From NCBI GenBank assembly GCA_014529385.2, contig CM043950.1, positions 75,215,935-75,279,934 of the forward strand: 64,000 nucleotides of DNA, given 5' to 3'. The notes below the pieces were generated by a model that was not told the DNA's origin, searched no databases, and saw nothing but the letters and a program-made list of their open reading frames with translations. This stretch comes from Adiantum capillus-veneris (Eukaryota; Streptophyta; Polypodiopsida; Polypodiales; Pteridaceae). The position numbers were made by a program, and so were the translations under genes. Below, piece by piece: positions 34,553 to 44,552 of the stretch; the first letter of the stretch is position 1; each line of letters starts with the position of its first letter.

Positions 34553-35179
34553 CCCTCGCTCAAATAAGGGTCCCTAACTGTGGATGAAAAAACCCTTGGG
34601 GGATCAAGGGAAAAACCCACAGCTCTATATACACCCACCGTTATATTATAAAAATCATTGAATATACAAATGTTTACGAGGAGCTACATCACTCCTTTTA
34701 CAATGAATGTTTTATGAGGAGTTACATTACTCCTATCCTATCAATACAATAATGAATACAAAGGTTCAATAAAGAGGTGTAAAAGCTATCGATTAGCTTG
34801 TAATCAAAAGTGTCTCCGTGAATCTGCTGTGTAGCTTGTCATCAATATCGCATCACCAAACATGTCTTCATGTTGTCATCAATATGGCATCACCAAACAT
34901 ATCTTCATAAATCTTTTATTGTCACCAAGTTTGTCTTCATAAAATCAATTCTTTGATCAATCCTACATAGATCATAGACTCCAAAAAAACATGTCATGAA
35001 AATTATTAGCATCGTTAATGAAATAATTACGTTCACAATGCCATAAGAGATGGTTCGCGACGCCACTCTTTTGACGACATATATACGCACGACAACATAT
35101 GGTACATAAAGTATAAACATAAAAGTACAAAATGTGTGATTACGTGATACAAATGATATGTGTATATACTACATAAAAC
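34553..35179 (-). other. Interior of F next to its 3' LTR
   Basis: Apart from the E-like segment up to about 34620, this is AT-rich DNA without ORF similarity. A repeated CATCAATATGGCATCACC occurs near 34840-34890. Confidence 0.4.
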
Positions 35180-35690
35180 AACATTTATCAATGTAGTGAT
35201 CAATGAATACCATCAAAGTATTAACAAAATATCATCATTATATCAATAAAAATGAATAAATGATCATGGTATCAACGAAAAGCATCATGATATCACCGAG
35301 AATAATCATTGTATCAACGAAACAACATCATGGAATCACCGAGAATAACCATGGTATCAACAAAACATCATCATGGCATCACCGAGAATAACCATGGTAT
35401 CAACGAAACAATATCATGGTATCACCGAGAATAACCATGGTATCAACAAAACATCATCATGATATCAACAAAAATCACCATGGAATCAACGAAATCTCAT
35501 CATGGAATCACCGAGAATAACCATGGTATCAACGAAATATCATCATGGCACCACCGAGAATAACCATGGTATCAATGACATATCATCATGGTATCAACGA
35601 TAATCACCATGACCAAAGTATTAACAAAACATCATCATGGTACCATCAAAATCACTATGGTATCAATGAGAAATTATCAATAAAACGACG
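35180..35690. repeat. Tandem repeat of about 42 bp inside F
   Basis: About a dozen diverged units alternate CATCATGGTATCACCGAG and AATAACCATGGTATCAACG. Units differ and there are no unique spacers, so it is a minisatellite and not a CRISPR array. Confidence 0.85.
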
Positions 35691-35929
35691 TAAACTATAT
35701 CTCTAAAAGAATAATTATACGAGAATCAATGAACGAGTATATCATATAACAAAAGATCATGTACCAACAGTAGCTCGATAGAATTTGGACGATCATCAAC
35801 GGCTCGACTGAATCGGAACGATGTGTAACTGGCTTCTGCAGCAAAGTTACGTCAGTAACAAATATATGATTGATGAAGAAAAATATAATTGAGAAGTTTT
35901 CAATTATGAGAAAAATCAAAACCAAAAGT

Positions 35930-36592
35930 AAAATTTTGATTTTCAAACATATTCGCAGTCCGAGACGATAACCCAAAATCGGTGCAGAATTTAGAGAAAC
36001 TTTCTTCTGCAAAGTTATAGACCACATCGATTCCAATCCCCATCGCGGGTAGTTTCTTCTGCAAAGTTGTAGAACACATCGATTCCGGTCTCTCACGCGG
36101 GTAGTTTCTGCAAAATCGTTTTCAATAAGCAGAAAAATAAAAAACAAAAAACGGAAATTGCTTTTTAGGTATGTACGCAGTCCGCGAACGATAACTCAAA
36201 ATTGGTGCAGAATTTGAAGACACTTTCTTCTGCAAAGTTGTAGACCACATCGATTCCGATCTCTTTCGCGGGTAGTTTCTGCAAAATCTTTTTCAATTAG
36301 CAAAAAACTTAAAAAACAAAAATCAAAAGCTGCTTTTCAGGTATATACGCAGTCCGCGAACAATAACTCAAAATCCGTGCAGAATTTGAAAACACTTCTA
36401 TCTGCAAAGTTGTAGACCACATCGATTACGGTCTCTCGCGTTTCTGCAAAATCGTTTCCAATTAGCACAAAAATCAAAAACAAAACGCGAAAGCTGTTTT
36501 TCAGGTATGTACGCAGTCCGTGAACGATAACTCAAAATCGGTGCAGAATTTGAAAAAACTTCCTTTTGCAAAATCGAAAACAAAAACGTACT
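35930..36592. repeat. Four tandem units of 163-222 bp in the leader of F
   Basis: Units begin near CGCAGTCCG at 35952, 36174, 36347 and 36510. Each contains GATAACTCAAAATCGGTGCAG, split by small changes, and TGCAAAGTTGTAGACCACATCG in most. They run up to the primer site, so they make up the 5' leader of F's RNA. Confidence 0.8.
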
Positions 36593-36751
36593 GCTCTGAT
36601 ACCATGTTGAGAGAGAAGGAGAGAGCACAGATGTAGAACCCCAAAGTGTGTAGAATACACACATGAGATGATGTATATATAGAGGGGACCTGGGTGCCAT
36701 ATATAGAGAAGCCATATATTGAGTAGCTTCATATATAAGCTCAACACCATT

Positions 36752-37965
36752 TGTTGTGACTCAGTTTCCTCTTGTGAAATCATAGTTGTATCGTGACCAG
36801 CATTCCGACGTTCTTGACGTTGAGGGTATTCAATTAAAGACGTGCAAGCTTTGTCGAAATCAAGACCATCTTTATTAGAGACAATAGTAACAATGTTATC
36901 ATAAGAAGAGTCCTTCACCGTATCAAGGAGAAGTGTAATGAGTTGCTTTTGTGGAACAGGATCACCGGCAGTAGCAAGCTAATTAATAATAGATTTGAAA
37001 GATTCAATATGTCCCGTCATGGCAGTACCAACTTCATATTGTAACTTGTTAAGAAACCCTCTCAAATAAAGTATTTCCGTGACATATTTCTTCTGAAAGT
37101 TTGCAATAAGGTACTTCCATACGTCGTGGGAAGTAGGAAGTTCATACATATCAATCAAAAGGGAATGAGTAAGAGCAGAAAGAATATACCGACGAGATGC
37201 TTTATCACGTCGTTGCCAATCCGTATAGGCAACATTCCAATCTTCAAATATAGGTTCTTCAGTGATAAGCACGTTATCATTATCCGTATCAACAGGCTGA
37301 GGCGGACAAACATGATTTCCAAGAACAACATTGGAGAGTTCATCGCCTTCAAGAATTAACAACATCTTTGCTTTCCAGCCTAGAAAACCTTGACTTTGGA
37401 AAGGAGGAACAGAACGTTGGCCAGAAGGAAAGCCGTTGACGAGAATATTCATAGCCATATCTTGTTGCGAGAAGACGTATAAGATAAGATCGTAGAATTT
37501 GCACACCATATATGGTGAAGGCCGCAATTGAGAATGAGAGAGATATGAGGAGTGTGTTCTTTCAACAATAAACGTAAGAAGGATGCTCAAGGAACGTCCA
37601 AAGATGTGAGAGACGTCACCCAAAAAAAGCAGGGTAAAGGAGACGTTAATAATAAAAGAGTCCACAAAATAGAGTGGCCTGAGACGCAAGATTGACGGCC
37701 ACAATACGAATAGCAAAAAGATAAATCTTCTCGAAAAAGTTAACGCCAAAATAAGAAAAACGATCGTGGACGCTTCACGAAGAAGTAGGACGAAGAAAGC
37801 TGCGTCAAGCTCAATTGCAGTAAAAACAACATAACTTTCTGCTGCGAACTCCGATTGATGCAAACCTAGAACCCAAATCGAAGAGCTCGAGGAGACGAAC
37901 AAGTTTTGGTATAAATAATGCCATTGCGCTTTTTCCATTTCTCCAATTTTTGAGCAGAACAACAA
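36752..37965 (-). pseudogene. gag: gag of copia element E (N-terminal part)
   Basis: The likely start is the Met of MAMNILVNGFPSGQRSVPP, at about 37457. Frame 37965-36979 reads FQSQGFLGWKAKMLLILEGD, VAYTDWQRRDKASRRYILSAL and SHDVWKYLIANFQKKYV, the order of a copia Gag (UBN2-type) domain. After a stop at about 36978 it continues in 36918-36752 (DTVKDSSYDNIVTIV, QEETESQQM) up to the F insertion, beyond which the zinc-knuckle part follows. Codons before 37457 in the same frame are leader. Confidence 0.85.
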
Positions 37966-38202
37966 GAAAAATTGAGATGAAGTTCAGGGTGTCATCAACA
38001 AGAAAACGTAATCAACGATTAGATTGATTAGCAATAAATGCCACACAAAACACTAATCATATTCTTCTTAACACAAAACAACCACAGTTAACAAGAATCA
38101 ATGCTCAAAAATAAATTTTGTAGCAATTTTTGAATCTTACATGCAAATCGCATACACATACTGTTTTGTCACCATGAATTGAATCGGCGTGTGATCGTTA
38201 CT
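37966..38202 (-). other. Leader of copia element E
   Basis: This is untranslated leader between primer site and gag. It is AT-rich with no ORF of note. Confidence 0.5.
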
Positions 38203-38214
38203 GCTCTGATACCA
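38203..38214 (-). other. Primer binding site of copia element E
   Basis: The minus strand reads TGGTATCAGAGC, complementary to the 3' end of plant initiator methionine tRNA, directly abutting the LTR. Confidence 0.95.
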
Positions 38215-38357
38215 TGTTGAGATGTAGAGAGAAAGAGAGAGAGACGAGACAAGAGACACACCATATACGCTCCCAAAGACTGATTCATATTGAGGACAAG
38301 ATACAAATCTATAGGAGAGACCAAGTTGAGTAGAGTGAGCCATATATAGCTCCAACA
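38215..38357 (-). mobile_element. 5' LTR of copia element E (143 bp)
   Basis: It is the partner of 30555-30697, with the TGTT...AACA ends and the target duplication CTTCT on its outer side. Confidence 0.93.
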
Positions 38358-38538
38358 CTTCTCAAATACCTTTTGTAAATGGTCAATATGTTTGTCTCGT
38401 AGAAGAGAGTGTACACAAAGATCATCCATATATATTTCTAAGAATATTCTCAGGTATTCTTTGAACGCATGCATCATTAACCTCTGAAAGGTAGTTGGTG
38501 CATTGGTTAAGCCAAAAGGCATAACTTTATACGCATAT
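38358..38538 (-). pseudogene. Middle of element B's RT, with YMDD
   Basis: This piece encodes AYKVMPFGLTNAPTTFQRLM, LRIFLEIYMDDLCVHSLL and HIDHLQKVFEK. It matches A (7828-7660), but with the catalytic YMDD intact. It is bounded on the left by copia E and on the right by the solo LTR. Confidence 0.85.
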
Positions 38539-39438
38539 TGTAACAAGACTTGATTTTGAGGTGTTTTAGCAATAAATTTTGTTTTTCTAGGAAGTTTTGG
38601 TCGTTTTAAAGTTAGTCCACTGTGTAGAAGGATGTGTGGGTTGTTTTCGTCCAATAAAATTTTTTGATCCGAAAGGCACTTTCTGGGGCATTTTTAAAGG
38701 TGTTAGTGTGGGATTTTGGATAAGTGTTGTATGAAGCGATTGAAGCCTGTGTTATAAGGAACAAATTTGGTTCTCTGAGTCTTTAGAGATTTTGATTTTT
38801 TGATGCTCGTTGAGGGCCAAAGATTAAGAAAAAAGTGGGATTTGCTGTTTTTGCAACGTTTTTGTAGAAAATGTTGTTTTGCAGGTTGATTTTCAGCAAA
38901 TCAGAGCAGGCTTGGAAATTTTCCATCACATAGCAGTCGAAGAGCGCATCGAGGGCAACAAGATTGTGTGAGATGGACTTGGGCTGTTTTGGCTCCGTTT
39001 GGGGATTATGTCCAATTGAAGACAACTGGAAAAAAAAATATTGAAAAATCTAACCTTTACGGATCGCTTCGCAATCACGTTCTTACCTTATTCTCGCGGG
39101 TATACTTGGCGCGCAAGTCGAGTCGACCGAACGCCAAAAATAGAAAAGCGGCTATTTTGAGAGGTCGCATGCTTTTGGAGAAAAAATCAGAATAGAAGGA
39201 CGGGTGGTGCGTTTTGGGGATGATTCACTGATCTCTTCTTTTGCGAGTGTGAGTGAAACACTGCATGCAAGCGAACTGAAGCTCGGGGGTGGTCGGGAGG
39301 TTCGAGCTCCGTACTACAGATTGCGCCCATATATTCCAATGCTCCTCTGTTGTATCAAAAGTCTGCAAAGATTCATCAATACAAAGATCTCTTTCTCTAC
39401 CTTTTGCTGTCTATCTCTATTATTATGCTCCTGTGACA
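38539..39438. mobile_element. 900-bp solo LTR in element B's RT
   Basis: The block runs TGTAACAAGAC ... CTCCTGTGACA, with inverted TGT/ACA ends, and is flanked by a perfect 5-bp duplication CATAT (38534-38538 and 39439-39443). Removing it and one CATAT restores B's RT frame, which otherwise matches A without a gap. The interior has no ORF with recognisable domains. A second LTR and an interior are absent, as expected after LTR-LTR recombination. It does not match the LTRs of A, B, E or F. Confidence 0.85.
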
Positions 39439-40411
39439 CATATATTCCCCATTCTGTGGCAAATGCTGTTTTGTGTTGATCCTCTATTGCAATTTCCAGT
39501 TGGTTATACCCTGGAAACCCATCTAGAAAGGAATAAGCCCGTTTCTCGGTCACCCTCTCAAGTACATGTTCTGTGATCGGCAAGGGATAATTATCCCTTA
39601 TGGTGCCTGCATTTACTTTTTTGAGGTTCACACACACTCGCAGCTTTCCATTCTTTTTGGGACAACCACAATGGGTAACACCCAATCTGTATGTTCGATT
39701 TCATAGATGAATTCAACATCCATCAGCTTGTCAATCTCCTCTTTGATTCGTTTAGCAATTGTGTCATTATAAGTATAAGGACGTTGTTTGCTAGGTTTGG
39801 CATCTGATTTCAAAGGAATTGTATGTTGGTATATCGATGGATTACCTCCTTTGAGGTCTTTGTAGGACCATGTAAACACATCTTTATACTTCTTGAGAAG
39901 TTGTGTTAGTAGTTCTTCTTCTTCAGGCTCTAAATCAGTTGTGCGATATAGACCGGCTGAGGCTTTTCACCTGGTTCAGTGAGGTCTATTCGTTTTTCAT
40001 TTTCCGGCCCATTGTAAGATTTGTGGTTTATTCTTTCCCTGACTGGTGGTGTCATTATGATTTTTCTATCCTGGATGGTGAATTTCCGATAGTGTGATGG
40101 TACATTCATGTTTCCTTTTTCTGATTCCTCCTTACCAAATCGGGTCCACTCTGGGTCTTTTGTTATTTCCTGTTTTGATTTCTAAGATTTTTTTGATTTT
40201 GTTTTTGTTTTAGATTTTCGTACTTGTTTTATTTCCTCTTGCGTTCGTTCCCTTTGCACTCTCAAGAATCTTCTTGATATTTGGTCTTTTACACAATCCT
40301 CTGCTTTGACAAGCATTAGATAGTGAGTTTTATCTTTTATCCTGGGCATCAGGTTCGCTCTCATTTTGTTTTTTGCTCTTTTTCTCCTATAGCGTTCCTG
40401 GTGTCTAGGGT
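39439..40411 (-). pseudogene. N-terminal RT and protease-RT linker of element B
   Basis: Frame 39879-39628 has RPYTYNDTIAKRIKEEIDKL and VEFIYEIEHTDWVLPIVVVP. Frame 39685-39444 has KKNGKLRVCVNLKKVNAG and AYSFLDGFPGYNQLEIAI (first catalytic Asp). Upstream, 40364-40182 has MPRIKDKTHYLMLVKAEDC, matching A's linker. Two frameshifts are evident. Insertion H cuts the linker at about 40411. Confidence 0.8.
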
Positions 40412-41184
40412 GCTTGTAAGGTCTCTACTTTCGAATTTCACACAAGTTCTATTACGCATTTGAATTTTTTTTAACCACCACTCAATATTTAAGATATTCA
40501 AACTCAAATTATGAATCGTAAGCTGAGAAAACCTAGAATTTAAAATTTATGCTACAAAATCTGACATGTTTAGCTATATGAATCACTAATTAACTTATTG
40601 TAAGACTGAGTTACTGATTGTAGAATTTTCTTTTACTATTGTAAAGTTAATATAGGACTGTAAAGTTTAACTTAAAAATGTAAAGTAAATTATCATTAAG
40701 AAAATAAATAAAATAATTATAAAGACAAAAGAATACACAGAGATGACAAATGAAGGCACATGGACTCACCTTGACTCACATAGGAGGGCACAAAGTGGGA
40801 CACACTGTCACATGAAAAGGAAAGGCTAGTCTTGACCAATCATTATAAGGGGGGGCTGTGTGGCCTTATCTTTTGATGATAATGACAAATTGGTCAAGCT
40901 GATGGGTACCACAAGGGTACCAAAAAACACGGGTATGATTTTTTGGGGGGGAAATTTTTTTTATTTAAAACAAAATTAAAATTTTTCTTTTTTTTGGGAA
41001 AAAAAAGGTTGGACGTTTTCTTTTCTCCTATAAATAGAGCATCCATGCTCACACTTTAGACATAGAGATTGCCTCTATAGTGCTCACGAAGTGCTGCCAC
41101 TTCTTTTAGAGAGAAGGCGTCCACAAACCACTAAGAGAGCAAAAACTATAGTGGACTAATAAGGTGTGTATTAATTGAGCATTC

Positions 41185-42930
41185 AATTAACTTTAGGAAT
41201 GATGTATGTGTGCTATCTCCTACTCTTATCTCTCTAATAGATTAGTAAGATTCAATTAGCTTAACACTAGGTTGGTAACCTAACAGGACATAAAAGTGTC
41301 CTTTCAAGGTTTTGAAAAAAACCTCGAAAACCATAGTAGATCCACTCATTTTGTAAAATCCTTTCATGAGGTTATAGTTCAAGGCCTACTACACATGGAA
41401 AAAATAAGAAACTTGTAAAATTTCTCATCTTTTGGTCACACCAAGCCTCCAAAGTTGATGGACCAATACATTTTCATCAAAACAGTCATTTCTTACATTT
41501 TGTTGCATAAAAATAAGATTAGGGATTTTTGTAGGACTCTAGATAAATTCCCTTGTTAACTTCAATGGGTTGGTGATCAGAACATATGATTTCTTCTCAC
41601 TCACTATTTTTTGTTTTGCCAAAAGAAATAGGTACAAAAAAGTTGAATTTTTACCATTCTGCAAACCTTTTATCAAAGTTTCTATAGCCACACTCAATAC
41701 AAATAATATATGCATGTTTTCTTAGTTTCCTATTGTCCTTTAGGTTCATAAGGAGCCATGGACCATGTCAAAAGAATAATACATCTCTTACCAAGGGGAA
41801 TCTTGGGGACAAAGATGAACTTCTAAATACAGCAAACATGAAAAAACTGGGTTCAACATTATGAGTTGTAGAACCCCATAGAAACTATTCAATATCTAGC
41901 CAAATTTGATCCTTATGACTAGATATGGTTACTATCCACAAAATGCATGTAGTTGTCACAAGAAACTAACAATATTGAAAAAGCTATACTTGATATACTA
42001 GAATGTTATGTTTTCTTCTATAATTGAAAAAATCAACCATCGTTGTCTACTATGCAAAATAGGGTATTAGGTGCCCCAAAACTCAAAAAATATTAACTTT
42101 ACGTTACAATATGGGACATAGAAAATCAAAACTGCATTTGAATATCATGAAAGCCACCAAAAAAATCATAGAAGAGCTAAAATTGACTAAAAAACAGGAT
42201 TTGATAATTTTTGTAATTTGGTCATAACTTACAACTTTAACATTTATTTCTCCCTATAAGCATCAAGACATGTTGAGGACTACTAAAGATAGTTCTCTAG
42301 CATTATAGACCTCACAAACATGAATTCTAGAGTGGTATAGTTGCAAAAAGTTGAAAAAAGCCAAAAACAAGACCCGTTTTTTCAGACAGTTTAGGTTGTG
42401 AAATGTTGTGCAAGGACAAGGGTCAAGATGGAATTGATATTTCAAAAAAATTTCGAGTTTTTTCAGCTCATGAGACAACTTTCTAGATAGATATCACCTC
42501 AAAATCCATTTTGAAACTCTTGACATAATTCAAGGAAAATGGTCACTTAACAAGACATAAAAGTGTCCCATTACCAACCTAGTGTTAAAGAAGGATATCT
42601 GTGTGTGTGCTATCTCTTACTCTAATCTCTCTAATAGATTAGTAAGATTCAATTAGTTTTAAGAAGGATATGTGTATATGTGTGCTATCTCTTACTCTAA
42701 TTTCTCTAATAGATTAGTAAGATTCAATTAGTTTTAAGAAGGATATGTGTGTGTGTGTGTGTGTGTGCTATCTCTTACTCTAATCTCTCTAATAGATTGG
42801 TGAGATTCAATTAGCTTTAGAAAAGGATGTGTGTGTGTTCTCTTTTACTCTAATATTTCTAATGGATAAGTAAGATTCAATTAACTTTAGAAAAGATGTG
42901 TGTGTATGTTTTCTCTTACTCTAATCTCTG
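41185..42930. repeat. Minisatellite of about 78 bp, split by a transposon
   Basis: Units contain GTGTGTGCTATCTCTTACTC, TAATCTCTCTAATAG and ATTAGTAAGATTCAATTAG. One unit lies left of the transposon (41205-41264) and about five lie right of it (42589-42930), with a TG run expanded in one (about 42746-42768). Confidence 0.85.
41265..42584. mobile_element. TTAA-flanked DNA transposon, copy 1 (1320 bp)
   Basis: Ends are CACTAGGTTGGTAA and its inverse TTACCAACCTAGTG (14-bp TIR), flanked by TTAA (41261-41264 and 42585-42588). Just inside each end is a near-copy of GGACATAAAAGTGTCC, itself a 5-bp-stem hairpin. The interior has no transposase-like ORF, so it is non-autonomous. A second copy is at 51356-52697. 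TTAA targeting is typical of piggyBac-like elements, but the end sequence alone does not prove that family. Confidence 0.88.
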
Positions 42931-43382
42931 TAAGTATACCTACTATCTCTAGTTAATACATCTTCACTATTAATTTATGCATAGTAAATTGAAAGTTAAT
43001 ACATAAGAGAACTCATCATATTCTTATTATACATGATGAAATTATCATTCAACAATTTTATTGTCAGTTAGATTAAGTAGAATTATGAATAATACTAAAA
43101 ATTGATTTAGTTGAAGTAAAGAAATTGAAGTTAGAATTGGATTAGAAATGTGAAGCATAAAAGTAATGCATTCCTAAACTTTCACTCACAGTTTACACAC
43201 TTAATTTTTTGATTAATTACAATTAGCAAATATTTGATGTATAGAAATTAGATGTAGAACAACAACACTAAGTGTGAATCCGAGTTGGCGAGAGTTCAAA
43301 TTACAGACTCTCTTTGGAAACAAGGAGATTACTAGGGAAATTGACCAATTTAAAGTTCTAAGTGTAGTATAAAAAAATAGCT
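42931..43382. other. AT-rich part of insertion H
   Basis: No gene, repeat or known motif is seen. Confidence 0.4.
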
Positions 43383-43718
43383 CCAAAGCGTGCTCGAGCC
43401 CAAGGCGCTAATGATCATGAAGCTGGTACAAGTAACGGAGGAACTCCTGCAGAACATGTTATGTCTCCACCAATCGGACCAATCGGAGCTATGGTACATG
43501 TTACTATTGCAGTTCAAGTTATGCATCATTGCATATGCGAGACCATAGGAATATATTCTTTACCTTATGAAAAGAAAAGATGGACCGAAACCAAGGGGCT
43601 TAACCCCAAGAAATTCGGCATATGTTTGACAAGTAGGAAAGAATGTCTGGTTGCTATAGGAAAGAATGTTTGTCCAAAACCTTCGGTATGGTTTCTCTCA
43701 AGTCCCTCTACTTATTAG
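43383..43718 (+). pseudogene. Short gag-like fragment in insertion H
   Basis: Read from 43383, the frame gives APKRARAQGANDHEAGTSNG, GTPAEHVMSPPIGPIGAMV and LPYEKKRWTETKGLNPKKFG, ending at 43718. The basic start preceded by ATA instead of ATG resembles openings such as MAPKRAR in some gypsy Gag proteins, but no capsid or zinc-knuckle motif follows. It could equally be a chance open frame. Bases 43719-44552 have no ORF; they include imperfect repeats of GATGACGCCCAG (43754, 43848) and a TGGCGCCAGTAGAG sequence at 43984 that resembles a primer site. Confidence 0.25.
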
Positions 43719-44552
43719 CGCTGGTATTATGTGGCAGTTTGCCGAGGCGTGAGATGACGCCCAGGATGGCACCGCTGATAGTGTGGTGAGAGTACACCCA
43801 GATTAGTCCAGCTGGATACTACAATTTTATTTTGCCGTGGTGTAAGGATGACGCCCAGATTGGCATCGTTGTTGCTGTGGTGGGAGTACGTCCAGATTAG
43901 CACAACGAGTACTTGTCGAGCGGTATGGGACGCTCATGAGGACAAGGGTTTTTATAAATAATTTATACACCGATCGGACATAATGGCGCCAGTAGAGATT
44001 CTTGAGTGAACCTAATCCAAGGTTTGTTGTTTTAAAATTGGACGACTTCTTGTTTGACTATTGTTTGTAATACTGTTTGAAGGGTTGTTTTGACGAACCA
44101 GTATCATAAATAAAGTAAAGGAACATGTATGTTTAAACAGTGTGGTAGTAATTAGATAACAAAAGAAGGGTGAGTGTGGTGTGGAAAGTGGGAGAATGAT
44201 ACCCCGACGGTATCATTCTATGGACGGGTGGACCCGATGAGTCGGGTAACTTTCCAACGCTAGAAATTATTTTTTTTAAGTCATAAATATTAAAAGAGAC
44301 AAACCTTGGCGGCTATGCTTCTAAAACATGGAGAAAAAAGCGCACAGGTTGATCACTCTAAGATTTATACTGTTAGGTATAATTGATTATAGATAGTTTT
44401 TAGATAGGGTTATGGTGGTCACGCTCCACCATAGCGAGATAGGACCAATCCTTCACTAACGGTTCATCCCCGTGGCTATGTAGTAGCTAAGGCAATGTCC
44501 GTTGGTTTTTCTTTTTTAGGATTGGAGACCTATCAAAGGTACTCCGCTCCTC

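Larger units (their letters stand above)
34411..36746 (-). mobile_element. Element F: 2.3-kb non-coding LTR element nested in E's gag
   Basis: LTRs of 142 bp (34411-34552 and 36605-36746, TGTTGAGAGAG ... CTCAACA) flank an interior without any retroviral domain. The primer site TGGTATCAGAGC (minus strand of 36593-36604) abuts the 5' LTR, and a purine tract lies beside the 3' LTR. Flanking 5-mers are CCATC and CCATT (34406-34410, 36747-36751). Its LTR and the 60 bp next to it resemble E (TGGATGAAAAAACCCTTGGG in both), so F is probably moved by proteins of an E-like partner. E's gag frame is continuous on either side. Confidence 0.9.
30555..38357 (-). mobile_element. Element E: Ty1/copia retrotransposon with 143-bp LTRs, inserted in B's RT
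   Basis: Identical-length LTRs (30555-30697 and 38215-38357, TGTTGAGATG ... CCAACA) are flanked by a perfect 5-bp target duplication CTTCT (30550-30554 and 38358-38362). The domain order on the minus strand is gag, protease, integrase, RT, RNase H, diagnostic of Ty1/copia. Removing E rejoins B's RT sequence. The Gag region is interrupted by element F. The LTRs differ at few positions, so E is younger than B. Confidence 0.95.

Noticed and set aside
34167-34638. Small ORFs crossing the LTR edges of E and F with a shared PRVFSS-type peptide
   Set aside because: The similarity is explained by conserved nucleotides at the polypurine tract and LTR edge; the reading frames differ in start and end.
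35180-35690. Regular repeats resembling a CRISPR array
   Set aside because: Units are contiguous and diverged, with no unique spacers, no cas genes and a plant context. It is a minisatellite.
43984-43997. TGGCGCC sequence as a gypsy primer site in insertion H
   Set aside because: No LTR end precedes it, and the continuation does not match the primer sites of A or B beyond seven bases.
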